Of a DNA stretch of 64,000 nt, positions 37,501 through 44,407 are shown in pieces. The DNA lies in the NCBI GenBank assembly GCA_031417395.1, contig JANOVM010000079.1, positions 6,205 to 70,204 of the forward strand. The letters run 5' to 3'. The translations under genes and the position numbers were made by a program. The DNA is from JADKIH01 sp031417395. Lineage in GTDB: Bacteria; Bacteroidota; Bacteroidia; AKYH767-A; 2013-40CM-41-45. The notes under the pieces were generated by a model, which saw nothing but the letters and a program-made list of their open reading frames with translations, was not told the DNA's origin and ran no database searches. The first letter of the stretch is position 1. Each line of letters starts with the position of its first letter.

Positions 37501-39904
37501 AGTTGGTTCTGCTGTTGGAACTGCCGGAACAATTACAGGACCGGCAAGTGTTTGCCAGGGTCAGACAGGTGTAGTTTATTCAGTACCCGCTATTACCAAT
37601 GCAACAGGTTATACATGGACGCTTCCTACAGGAGCTTCAATAACTTCCGGCAGCAATACAAATTCTATTACTGTTAGCTTTTCATTATCTGCTGCTTCAG
37701 GAAATGTAACTGTTCAGGGAACTAATGGAGGATGTACAGGATCAGTATCTGCGCCTTTAAATATTAATGTCAATTTAGGTGTTGGTAATCCGGGAACGAT
37801 TACCGGCGCGGCCAATGTTTGTGAGGGACAAACAGGAGTAACTTATACCGTTCCTGCTATTAGCAATGCAACAGGTTATACATGGACTATCCCTGCAGGT
37901 GCAACTATTACAGCAGGAACGAATACGGCAAGTATTACGGTAGATTTTGGAACTACTTCCGGTACAATTACTGTACAAGGAACAAATGCTTCTTGCAACG
38001 GACAAACTTCAACACCACTGGCAGTTACCGTAAATCCTCCTGTTGGAAATGCAGGAACGATTAACGGACCGGCAAGTGTTTGTCAGGGAGAAACTGGAGT
38101 AATTTATTCTGTTAGTTCTATTACCAATGCTACCGGCTATAGCTGGACACTTCCTGCCGGAGCTACAATAACATCAGGAGCAAATACCGATTCGATCACG
38201 GTAGATTTTTCGGGAACAGCATCTTCAGGAAATGTAACAGTACAGGGAACGAATGCCGGTTGCACTGGTCAAGTTTCATTGCCGCTAGCAGTAACAGTAA
38301 ATTTAGGTGTTGGAATTCCGGGAAATATTACCGGACCAATAAATGTTTGTCAGGGTCAGACCGGAGTTGCTTATTCAGTTCCTGCAATTACCAATGCAAC
38401 AGGATATACGTGGACACTTCCTACAGGCGCAACTATAGCAACCGGTATAAATACAGAAAATATTACTGTAGATTTTGGAAATACTTCAGGAACAATTACC
38501 GTTCAGGGAACAAACGCTCTTTGTAACGGACAAACTTCAGCACCTTTAGGCGTTACAGTTAATTTACCTATTGGTATTCCCGGAACTATTTTCGGCACCG
38601 ATACTGTTTGCGAAGGACAGGGGGGAGTAATTTATTCTGTAGCTTCCATTACCAATGCAACAAGTTACATATGGACGGTTCCGACCGGAGCATCTATTAC
38701 ATCGGGGGCTAATACAAATTCAATTACTGTGACATTTGCAACAGGAGCGACTTCGGGAAATGTAACGGTGCAGGGGGCGAATCCGGGTTGTACCGGAGCG
38801 GTGTCATCTCCATTTGCTGTTTTTGTAAGACCATCCGTAGTAAACACAGTTAGCATATCCTCCAACCTTGGGGATACCATGTGCCCTGGCAGTGTGACAT
38901 TTACTGCTATACCCGGTAATGGATTAACCTATCAATGGAAAGTAAATGGAACAAATGCCGGAAGCAACAGTGCAACATTTACGACTACACTTTTAACAGG
39001 AACACAAATCGTTACCTGTGACATGACTTCTGCTGCTAATTGTCCAAGTCCTTTAATAGCTATGGATACCATTAGTATGACGGTAACACCACCTCTGCCT
39101 TTACCTCAGGCAACAAGTTATAGCATTGATTCCATTTGCAGCGGTACTCATGGAGTTAGTTTTGGCGTGCTAAATCCTGATCCTTCTTATACATACCAAT
39201 GGACGACCAATCCTCCAACAACTGAAATTTATAATGACACCAATATTTTTTGTCTTATAGATTTTCCTGCAGTAGGAAATACAACCTATGATATTATTGT
39301 TAGTTCCAGTTTATTAAATTGTACTACTGTTGATACACTTCAGATTGCCGTGAAACCTACTCCGGCTCCGGATTCGACCTTTATTTATCTGTTTACTCCT
39401 GTTAATATATTAATATGCATGAACAATGCATTTAATACCTATCAATGGGGTTATGATGATGCAATCAATAATTATTATCCCGACACAATCTCAGGAGCAG
39501 TTTATCAAAATCTAAATGTCGGTTCTGCTTTTGACACAACCAATAATTTTTATTGGGTAATTACTCATGCCGGAGATTGCTTTACAAAATCATATTATAA
39601 CAGACCGCGCGGCCAGGGTCCTAAAATTACAAAAGACATTAGCGACGACCTTGAAGTGGAAATATCTCCCAATCCTGTTTTAAAGGATTTTACAACTAAA
39701 CTGAATGGTCTTTACAATGGAAAAATTAACGTTTCGGTTTTTGATATAATGGGACGAAAAATAATTGAAAAGGAATTCTGGAAAGAAAGTATTGTTGCTT
39801 ATCAGACGTTTGAAATGGAAAACCGCCGTGCAGGAATTTATTTTGTAAGGGTGACATATAACCAGACAGAAGCCCTGGTATTCAAAATTGTTGTCGGACG
39901 TTAA
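34526..39904 (+). CDS. Large Ig/PKD-repeat surface protein with T9SS type A sorting domain
   Basis: 1,792 residues from the ATG at 34526, chosen because it begins a proper signal peptide (MRKFSQLFIFIISLATIVF) and because the promoter at 34472-34502 excludes the ATG at 34463. After an N-terminal beta domain (to about residue 190) and one PKD-like unit, there are about six Ig-like repeats of about 90 residues with VTFTATPVNPGTTPVYQWKKNGVNVGTN, then about seven PKD-like repeats of 84-90 residues (ASVCQGQTGIVYSVPAISNATGYTW), one more Ig unit and a C-terminal region. The last 85 residues are a T9SS type A domain (VEISPNPVLKDFTTKLNG ... GIYFVRVTYNQ). It is a candidate adhesin or biofilm matrix protein, linked to the next gene by 41 bp. 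Confidence 0.9.
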   Translation: MRKFSQLFIFIISLATIVFQPFISFGRGEIAIANNGATSLVGSENIATHKTEANLFSGNNYLNTPSSSNANALISTITTLQPTSTTAPFPITAICQSSDIKIKFTIDAPATSPNIFTAYLSDSTGSFASPVSIGLFVGTDTGTIVATIPGNAIPASGYRIRVQSNNPVVIGTSNPFDLTIYAAVANAPTATGLTSVCQSQAGVVYNVTPISGAQAYIWTIPSGANVTSVPANTNSITVTFGALSGNVTVKGTNVGCVGVVSPPLAVTVNPSVAASIAITATPSGPICTGTSVTFNANPTNGGASPTYQWKKNGLNVGTGATFYTDNALLNGDIITCVLTSNASCVTGSPATSNTITMTVSAGGAPSVTIAASPSSTVCAGTNVTFTATPVNPGTTPVYQWKKNGVNVGTNSPTYSNNGLSNGDLITCDMTSNSSCGGGSPVTSNTITMTVNQNLAAGLSIAANPSGAICAGTNVTFTASPVNPGISPVYQWKKNGVNVGTNSPTYSDNALATGNLISCVMTTTDPCITGSPVTSNTITMTVNPNVTVSVSISASPSGAICAGTNVTFTATPANPGTTPNYQWKKNGVNVGSSSTTFSSNSLVNGDQITCTLTNTANCATGSPATSNTITVTVNTSVTASVSIAANPTGTVCSGDNVIFTATPVNPGTTPVYQWKKNGTNVGTNSPTYSDNSLVNGNTITCVMTTSDPCITGSPATSNTITMTVVSGPLTPGVSISASPGNTICAGDTVTFTAVPTYGGLTPLYQWKKDGVNAGTNSPTYIVSGLTSGNIITCQMTSSSSCAIPSSTTSSGITMTVSPAVGIPGSITGSASVCQGQTGITYSVTSISNATGYVWTLPSGATITAGSNTNSITVTFSAVALSGNITVRGTSGSCNGPISSPLAVVVNPGVGNAGTISGTASVCQGQTGIVYSVPAISNATGYTWSLPSGASITAGSGTNSITVTFSGAATSGNITVQGTSSLCNGQVSAPLAITVGSAVGTAGTITGPASVCQGQTGVVYSVPAITNATGYTWTLPTGASITSGSNTNSITVSFSLSAASGNVTVQGTNGGCTGSVSAPLNINVNLGVGNPGTITGAANVCEGQTGVTYTVPAISNATGYTWTIPAGATITAGTNTASITVDFGTTSGTITVQGTNASCNGQTSTPLAVTVNPPVGNAGTINGPASVCQGETGVIYSVSSITNATGYSWTLPAGATITSGANTDSITVDFSGTASSGNVTVQGTNAGCTGQVSLPLAVTVNLGVGIPGNITGPINVCQGQTGVAYSVPAITNATGYTWTLPTGATIATGINTENITVDFGNTSGTITVQGTNALCNGQTSAPLGVTVNLPIGIPGTIFGTDTVCEGQGGVIYSVASITNATSYIWTVPTGASITSGANTNSITVTFATGATSGNVTVQGANPGCTGAVSSPFAVFVRPSVVNTVSISSNLGDTMCPGSVTFTAIPGNGLTYQWKVNGTNAGSNSATFTTTLLTGTQIVTCDMTSAANCPSPLIAMDTISMTVTPPLPLPQATSYSIDSICSGTHGVSFGVLNPDPSYTYQWTTNPPTTEIYNDTNIFCLIDFPAVGNTTYDIIVSSSLLNCTTVDTLQIAVKPTPAPDSTFIYLFTPVNILICMNNAFNTYQWGYDDAINNYYPDTISGAVYQNLNVGSAFDTTNNFYWVITHAGDCFTKSYYNRPRGQGPKITKDISDDLEVEISPNPVLKDFTTKLNGLYNGKINVSVFDIMGRKIIEKEFWKESIVAYQTFEMENRRAGIYFVRVTYNQTEALVFKIVVGR
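35340..36960 (+). repeat. Ig-like repeats of about 270 bp
   Basis: Six units, each with a VCAGTNVTFTATPVNPG core, YQWKKNGVNVGTNSPTY and CVMT, two Cys per unit. Spacing varies slightly, unlike the strict 273-bp array at 20221. Confidence 0.8.
36975..38830 (+). repeat. PKD-like repeats of about 255-270 bp
   Basis: Seven units, each starting GxxGTITGxASVCQGQTG and containing NATGYTWTLPxGATIT, SITVxF and NVTVQGTNxxC. They match the PKD-like repeats widespread in Bacteroidota secreted proteins. Confidence 0.85.
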
Positions 39905-39945
39905 AATTACTTTAAAGAATAAATTTATTAAGACTGAGTATAATT

Positions 39946-41547
39946 ATGAAAAAAGATTTCTTTTGTTTAGTTGTTCTTATGGTTGCAATGATGCCCGGAG
40001 TTTCTGCTCAGCAAGATTCAGAAGCAGAAACTAAAAGGTTGTTTTCTGCACGCATTGATAGTTTTCTTAATGTATTTATGCAGGCTTCGGAATTAAGGAA
40101 GCAGGGAACTGAAATTTATTCTGATGAAGTGGCTCAAACATACAGCAGCTTTTTTTTACCGGATGCTAAAGTGTATTATGAAATGGCGCCTGCCTTGTTA
40201 GACGGAGATCGCGACTATCCATTCTTCCTTAAGTTTTCTTCTCTGAAAAATTATATTTCAAAAATAAAGGACAATTATCCTGCAGGTTTAAATCAAAATC
40301 TTATTCAATACGCTGTTGATTTTTCAAAGCTTAATTCAGGCAGCTTTAATTTAATTTTACAAAAAACGGTATTGGGAACGAGCAAAGACGGATATGAGTT
40401 TAGAAACAACGATACTATAAATGTTGAAATTAAAGCAGAGAACAACTTATCGGAATTCAAAATTATTAGAATATTGAATCTTGGATCAGAATTTTCAATT
40501 CTAAACGACAGAGATAATGATTTAATTATTGATGCCAACGATAAATGCCCGGATGAAGCAGGAACTCTTTCCGATCAGGGCTGTCCTCCGTCAGCCGAAA
40601 ATCGTTCTGCTTCCTATGTGGGTTTGCTATTTAATTATGGGATTTCAGAAAATACTACAATTGACGGGCCCGTTAAATCAGGTTTGGGATATAGCAATAT
40701 TATTGACCGGACTTTTAAAATGAGTCCCGTAACTGCTGACGATGATCAATCCAATCGATACGGTGCGACCATTCAATACGACAGATTTTTCGGAAGAAAA
40801 AGAATTTTCGGCCTCGGTATTGGAGTTTCCTATCAGTATTTTTCAACGGAATTGAACATGCAGGACTTTTTTGTTGAGTATCATGACATAGATAAATTTG
40901 GGAATGATTACCGCAGGGTAGTTAAAGCGAAGGCTGTTGTTAAGGAGAAAATTAAAATGAACAGCCTGATGATACCCCTTACGTTTAAGTTCAAGAAAAA
41001 ACTATTTTCCAAAGGAGGCGTTTTTGTAGATGCCGGTGCAGCTTTTTCTCTTTTTCTATCGGGCAGCGGAAAGTCGAACACGGCCTTTAACTATGAAGCG
41101 ATTTATAAACTGGATAATAGTGTAGCACCTCCCAAGTTTATTTACGATACCAGCGTTACTCCGGGAATTTCCGATTGGCTTATTCAGGAGGATTATGTAA
41201 ACAGTCTCAATGGAAATGATGCAGCCGCAACCGCATCCTATTTTGTTGAACAAAGAAGTAATGGATTTGATGTAGCAATTAATAAAAACGTTGTTAAATC
41301 TTCTACTTTTAAACTAAACCCTGCCGTTGTTTTGCTTTTTGGCGGAGGTGTTTATTTTAATATCCTAAAAAATGCTGAATTAGACCTTGGCGTTATTTAC
41401 ATGAATGAAAGTAAAAGTAAAGACAACAGCAGTGGTTATAAATTAACTGACAAGTCGGATGAATATTCCAGTATCGTAAATGGATCAACCAAACTAACCG
41501 GTCAATCAATAGGGGTTGTGCTGGGCATAAAATTTTCTTTAAAATAA
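39946..41547 (+). CDS. Predicted outer-membrane barrel protein with N-terminal NTF2-like domain and TSP3-like loop
   Basis: 533 residues. Signal peptide (LVVLMVAMMPGVSAQQ). Residues about 30-180 are an NTF2-like region (SFLNVFMQASELRKQ ... FFLKFSSLKNYISKIKDNYPAG ... TINVEIKAENNLSEFKIIRIL). Then comes a calcium-binding thrombospondin type 3-like loop, DRDNDLIIDANDKCPDEAG, as in many OmpA-like proteins. From about 215 to the end there are transmembrane-like strands (YGATIQYDRFFG, IFGLGIGVSYQYF, FVDAGAAFSLFLSG) and it ends in GVVLGIKFSLK, consistent with a barrel. It has no OmpA peptidoglycan-binding domain. It follows the Ig/PKD protein and may be its surface anchor or receptor. Confidence 0.75.
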   Translation: MKKDFFCLVVLMVAMMPGVSAQQDSEAETKRLFSARIDSFLNVFMQASELRKQGTEIYSDEVAQTYSSFFLPDAKVYYEMAPALLDGDRDYPFFLKFSSLKNYISKIKDNYPAGLNQNLIQYAVDFSKLNSGSFNLILQKTVLGTSKDGYEFRNNDTINVEIKAENNLSEFKIIRILNLGSEFSILNDRDNDLIIDANDKCPDEAGTLSDQGCPPSAENRSASYVGLLFNYGISENTTIDGPVKSGLGYSNIIDRTFKMSPVTADDDQSNRYGATIQYDRFFGRKRIFGLGIGVSYQYFSTELNMQDFFVEYHDIDKFGNDYRRVVKAKAVVKEKIKMNSLMIPLTFKFKKKLFSKGGVFVDAGAAFSLFLSGSGKSNTAFNYEAIYKLDNSVAPPKFIYDTSVTPGISDWLIQEDYVNSLNGNDAAATASYFVEQRSNGFDVAINKNVVKSSTFKLNPAVVLLFGGGVYFNILKNAELDLGVIYMNESKSKDNSSGYKLTDKSDEYSSIVNGSTKLTGQSIGVVLGIKFSLK

Positions 41548-41594
41548 ATTAATTAGGAATTTGTTTTGGGAATTTTTACAAAAATATATCGTGA

Positions 41595-42023
41595 TTAAAT
41601 TTTTGTAAAATGCAATTCTTCATTATGGGTTGCATTATCATCCTTCAATACAATATCTGTAATTGTTTTTGATATAACAGTCCAACCGTGACTTAAATCT
41701 TTCAATGGGCTTGTATTGCTTAGCGTAATTTTAAATTCATTCTTGCTATCGTCCATGCTCCATGTACCGTTTGTAGTGCCGCCGGCATTTGTTGCTGTCA
41801 TAGAACCGTTGCCGGAAAAGATAAAGCTATAGCCACTGAAACTACTTGTGTGATCATCAGGGCCGTCGTGAAAGTAACTTACCCTCCAGGAACCTACCGT
41901 TATAATGTTTGAAACATTTGTACTATTGGTATTTGCAGGGGAGGAATTGTCATCTTTTTTGCAGGAAGAAATCATTCCGGTAAAGAGGATCAAAAATGCA
42001 ATTAAGTTAATTTTAGTTTTCAT
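41595..42023 (-). CDS. Lipocalin-like lipoprotein
   Basis: 142 residues. Lipoprotein signal (TGMISSCKKDD, lipid Cys at about 21). The mature domain has the signature of Bacteroidota lipocalin-like proteins: GSWRVSYFHDG, YSFIFSGNGSMTATNAGGTTNGTWSM, FKITLSN and a last strand around ELHFTK. These form a small beta-barrel or beta-sandwich; ligands are unknown. Single gene, converging on the outer-membrane barrel gene with 47 bp between stops; a palindrome and -7 box lie upstream. Confidence 0.8.
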   Translation of the reverse strand: MKTKINLIAFLILFTGMISSCKKDDNSSPANTNSTNVSNIITVGSWRVSYFHDGPDDHTSSFSGYSFIFSGNGSMTATNAGGTTNGTWSMDDSKNEFKITLSNTSPLKDLSHGWTVISKTITDIVLKDDNATHNEELHFTKI

Positions 42024-42107
42024 GATTGATAATTTTGGCGGTTAGTTTATTTTTAGATTTTATAATTTAATTCTTAAAGCAATTAGTAAATTATAAAACT
42101 AAAATTA

Positions 42108-42121
42108 CATCCATATGGATG
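42108..42121. repeat. 14-bp perfect palindrome at the probable start of transcription
   Basis: CATCCATATGGATG is self-complementary and falls at the expected start site, just downstream (on the minus strand) of the -7 box at 42128-42135. The position would suit an operator. Confidence 0.4.
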
Positions 42122-42127
42122 GTTTAC

Positions 42128-42135
42128 CAAAAATA
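42128..42135 (-). promoter_or_regulatory. Putative -7 box for the lipocalin-like gene
   Basis: Minus-strand TATTTTTG, exact TAnnTTTG match, 105 bp upstream of the ATG at 42023. No -33 TTG seen. Confidence 0.35.
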
Positions 42136-42333
42136 TCATGCCGAATGGGAGAATAAGGCAGGTAAGCAAGGTCCAAGGTAAGCCAAACAAGCTTTAATCC
42201 AAAAGAAAATTTACTTTTATTGTTCAACCCGGAATGCAGGAATGCTTTAAAATTTCCGGTTCGATAATGAAATTATTAATTCTCCTGAATCTTTAAAGAA
42301 GCCTTCTGCAATAAAGCAGGAATTCAACAGAAA

Positions 42334-44349
42334 TCAATTCTTAATTAATTTCTGAATAACCTTTTCATCATTATAAAATAATGCAACGAAATAAACTCCG
42401 TCTTTCAAGTCGTAATTATTATAGAAATCGTATGTGTTTATTCCATCGTTTGCTTGAATATTTTCCTTTACAATAATTTGTCCTGATGAATTTATGAGCA
42501 CAAAAAGTACCGGAGCAGACTTTGTTAAACTGAAATTAATTTTGAAATTATCGGAAAAAACACTTGGATATACAGACTCCAATTTCAGCCCGGCGCCTTC
42601 TGTTATATTCTTTTTGATACGCACACTTTTTATATCAGAATAGGTGAATTTACCGTCAAAATCTGTTTGCTTCAAGCGGTAATAGTTAATATCATCTTCC
42701 GGATTATCATCAGTGAATGAATAAGAAATATCAATAGTGCTGTTTTTACTTCCCTGTACTTTTCCGATTACGGTGAAGTTAATTCCATCCACACTTCTTT
42801 CAAGTGAAAAATATTCATTATTTGTTTCTGAAGCGGTTACCCAGTTAAGTTCTACATCATTCTTCACATGCTTACAGGAGAATGATTTTAATTTAATTGG
42901 TAAAGTATTCATTAGAGTAACCGGGCGGGAGATAGATTTTTGCTGGGCGCAATTATCAGTTACTGAACATGTAATGATTCCGGATAAATTGGAAGCTGAT
43001 GGAGAAAATTTAATTTTGGTCGAGCTCTTCGATGATTGAATAAAGGTCGCACCGAAATTACTTGACCATTGATACGTATAGGGTTCAGCCCCGCCTTTTA
43101 ACGAGATGGAGACTTCCTTTTCTTCTCCGGGATACGCTGTAGCCGGAGTAATTACATTATCAACGGTCAACAATTTTTTATACCCTGCCAGCAAAGTAAA
43201 ATTAAAGAAAGCCCTTTGTGCAGCAACTTGTTCAGCGATAGTTCCATTGCCTGATATATCATGCCCTCCTTCGTACATTACATATCCATTTGTAGTATCT
43301 CCATAAGCAGGACCATAAGCCATAAGGACTCCTTCATTTGGCGAAGCGCCTGTAGCAGTTGTTACCAGTCGCTTGGTTGTACTTCTCCACGCGCCGGTTG
43401 ACATAGGCTGATACCATTTTTCAGAACCACCATCGCATGCTCCATTCATTGTTCCCATAAATTGCATTACCGGGTCAGTTGGGTAAAGATGTGTAAAGGG
43501 TGCCGTAGAGTTTCCGGCATGAGTTTCTGTGGCACTTCCACACTTTCCACCACTATAACACTTCAAGGAATTTGTTGACAGGAAATTCAGTTTCTGAAAG
43601 GGCGATGAAGGATTCGCTACCCCTTCGGTAACACTTACTGCATGACACTGCATCCAGATAAATGATTTGGAAACGGTTACTAAATTGTATAAATAACTAT
43701 GGGTTGTCCAGTTAGGATCACCGTGTGGGTTGATCCATAAATCATGACAATTGGTAAGGATGGAGGGTGTGCCAATGGTGTAGGCTGTGCTTGGAATAAG
43801 CGCATTATTGAAATAGTTGGTAATAATAGCATCCTTGCCGGAAACATCATCAATTATGATGCTTGGGTATTTAATCAACGTCGCATAAACGGGAACATTA
43901 ATTGCAGAAGTTGTATAGACGCCAACTACTCCCTGTGAAACCCAGTAGGTAATTCTGCCTGTAACAGTGCCGTTAATATATTCCGCAGGAATAATAAACG
44001 TCCCGCCTTTGTATGCTGTGCCCGCATAAGTAAAGTCAGTTCCATCCTTTGTTTTAGATGGTTCAATAATCCATTTTACAGGCACTTGATAATTTATCAT
44101 CAGGTCGTAAATCATACCGTATGGTCTTAACCCATTGTTATATGTTTGCGGTGTAACTCCCATATTTATAATAAAGGAATTTGAAGAGATAACTTCTGTA
44201 TCTGCTTTCGCAGTCTTTGGGGTTCCTGCATTGAAATATAAGAATGAAATAAGGATTGCCACAACAGAGAATATAGGAATTGCATATCTGAGTCTAAGTG
44301 TTACCCTCAGCCGGCCCATCATTGTTATCTTCGATCTTTTCTGTTTCAT
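42334..44349 (-). CDS. Secreted protein with T9SS type A sorting domain
   Basis: 671 residues. The N-terminus has a long basic n-region (MKQKRSKITMMGRLRVTLRLR) before a hydrophobic segment (IFSVVAILISFLYF), an extended signal sequence. Residues about 60-400 form a domain I do not recognise: it has WINPHGDPNWTTHSYLY, MQCHAVS, MGTMNGACDGGSEKWY and VMYEGGHDI, and several conserved-looking His, Asp and Cys residues that could build a metal or catalytic site. A PKD-like unit (AYPGEEKEVSISLKGGAEPYTYQW) follows, then a module also found in the adjacent gene (LPIKLKSF ... NYYRLKQTDFDGKFTYSD) and a T9SS tail. It lies 58 bp behind the upstream gene in the same direction; probably co-transcribed. Confidence 0.8.
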   Translation of the reverse strand: MKQKRSKITMMGRLRVTLRLRYAIPIFSVVAILISFLYFNAGTPKTAKADTEVISSNSFIINMGVTPQTYNNGLRPYGMIYDLMINYQVPVKWIIEPSKTKDGTDFTYAGTAYKGGTFIIPAEYINGTVTGRITYWVSQGVVGVYTTSAINVPVYATLIKYPSIIIDDVSGKDAIITNYFNNALIPSTAYTIGTPSILTNCHDLWINPHGDPNWTTHSYLYNLVTVSKSFIWMQCHAVSVTEGVANPSSPFQKLNFLSTNSLKCYSGGKCGSATETHAGNSTAPFTHLYPTDPVMQFMGTMNGACDGGSEKWYQPMSTGAWRSTTKRLVTTATGASPNEGVLMAYGPAYGDTTNGYVMYEGGHDISGNGTIAEQVAAQRAFFNFTLLAGYKKLLTVDNVITPATAYPGEEKEVSISLKGGAEPYTYQWSSNFGATFIQSSKSSTKIKFSPSASNLSGIITCSVTDNCAQQKSISRPVTLMNTLPIKLKSFSCKHVKNDVELNWVTASETNNEYFSLERSVDGINFTVIGKVQGSKNSTIDISYSFTDDNPEDDINYYRLKQTDFDGKFTYSDIKSVRIKKNITEGAGLKLESVYPSVFSDNFKINFSLTKSAPVLFVLINSSGQIIVKENIQANDGINTYDFYNNYDLKDGVYFVALFYNDEKVIQKLIKN

Positions 44350-44407
44350 TTTTAACTTTTTTATACTTGTAAGTTGTTTTGTAATTAAAGCAGTTTAAAG
44401 GAGATAT

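Larger units (their letters stand above)
42024..42333. other. 310-bp gap upstream of the lipocalin-like gene
   Basis: No gene. Holds the 14-bp palindrome at 42108-42121 and the -7 box at 42128-42135; the rest shows nothing I can support. Confidence 0.5.

Noticed and set aside
36922..38526. Shifted-frame open reads full of Cys, Arg and Tyr in the PKD repeats
   Set aside because: Composition is abnormal and they repeat with the PKD units, so they are shadows.
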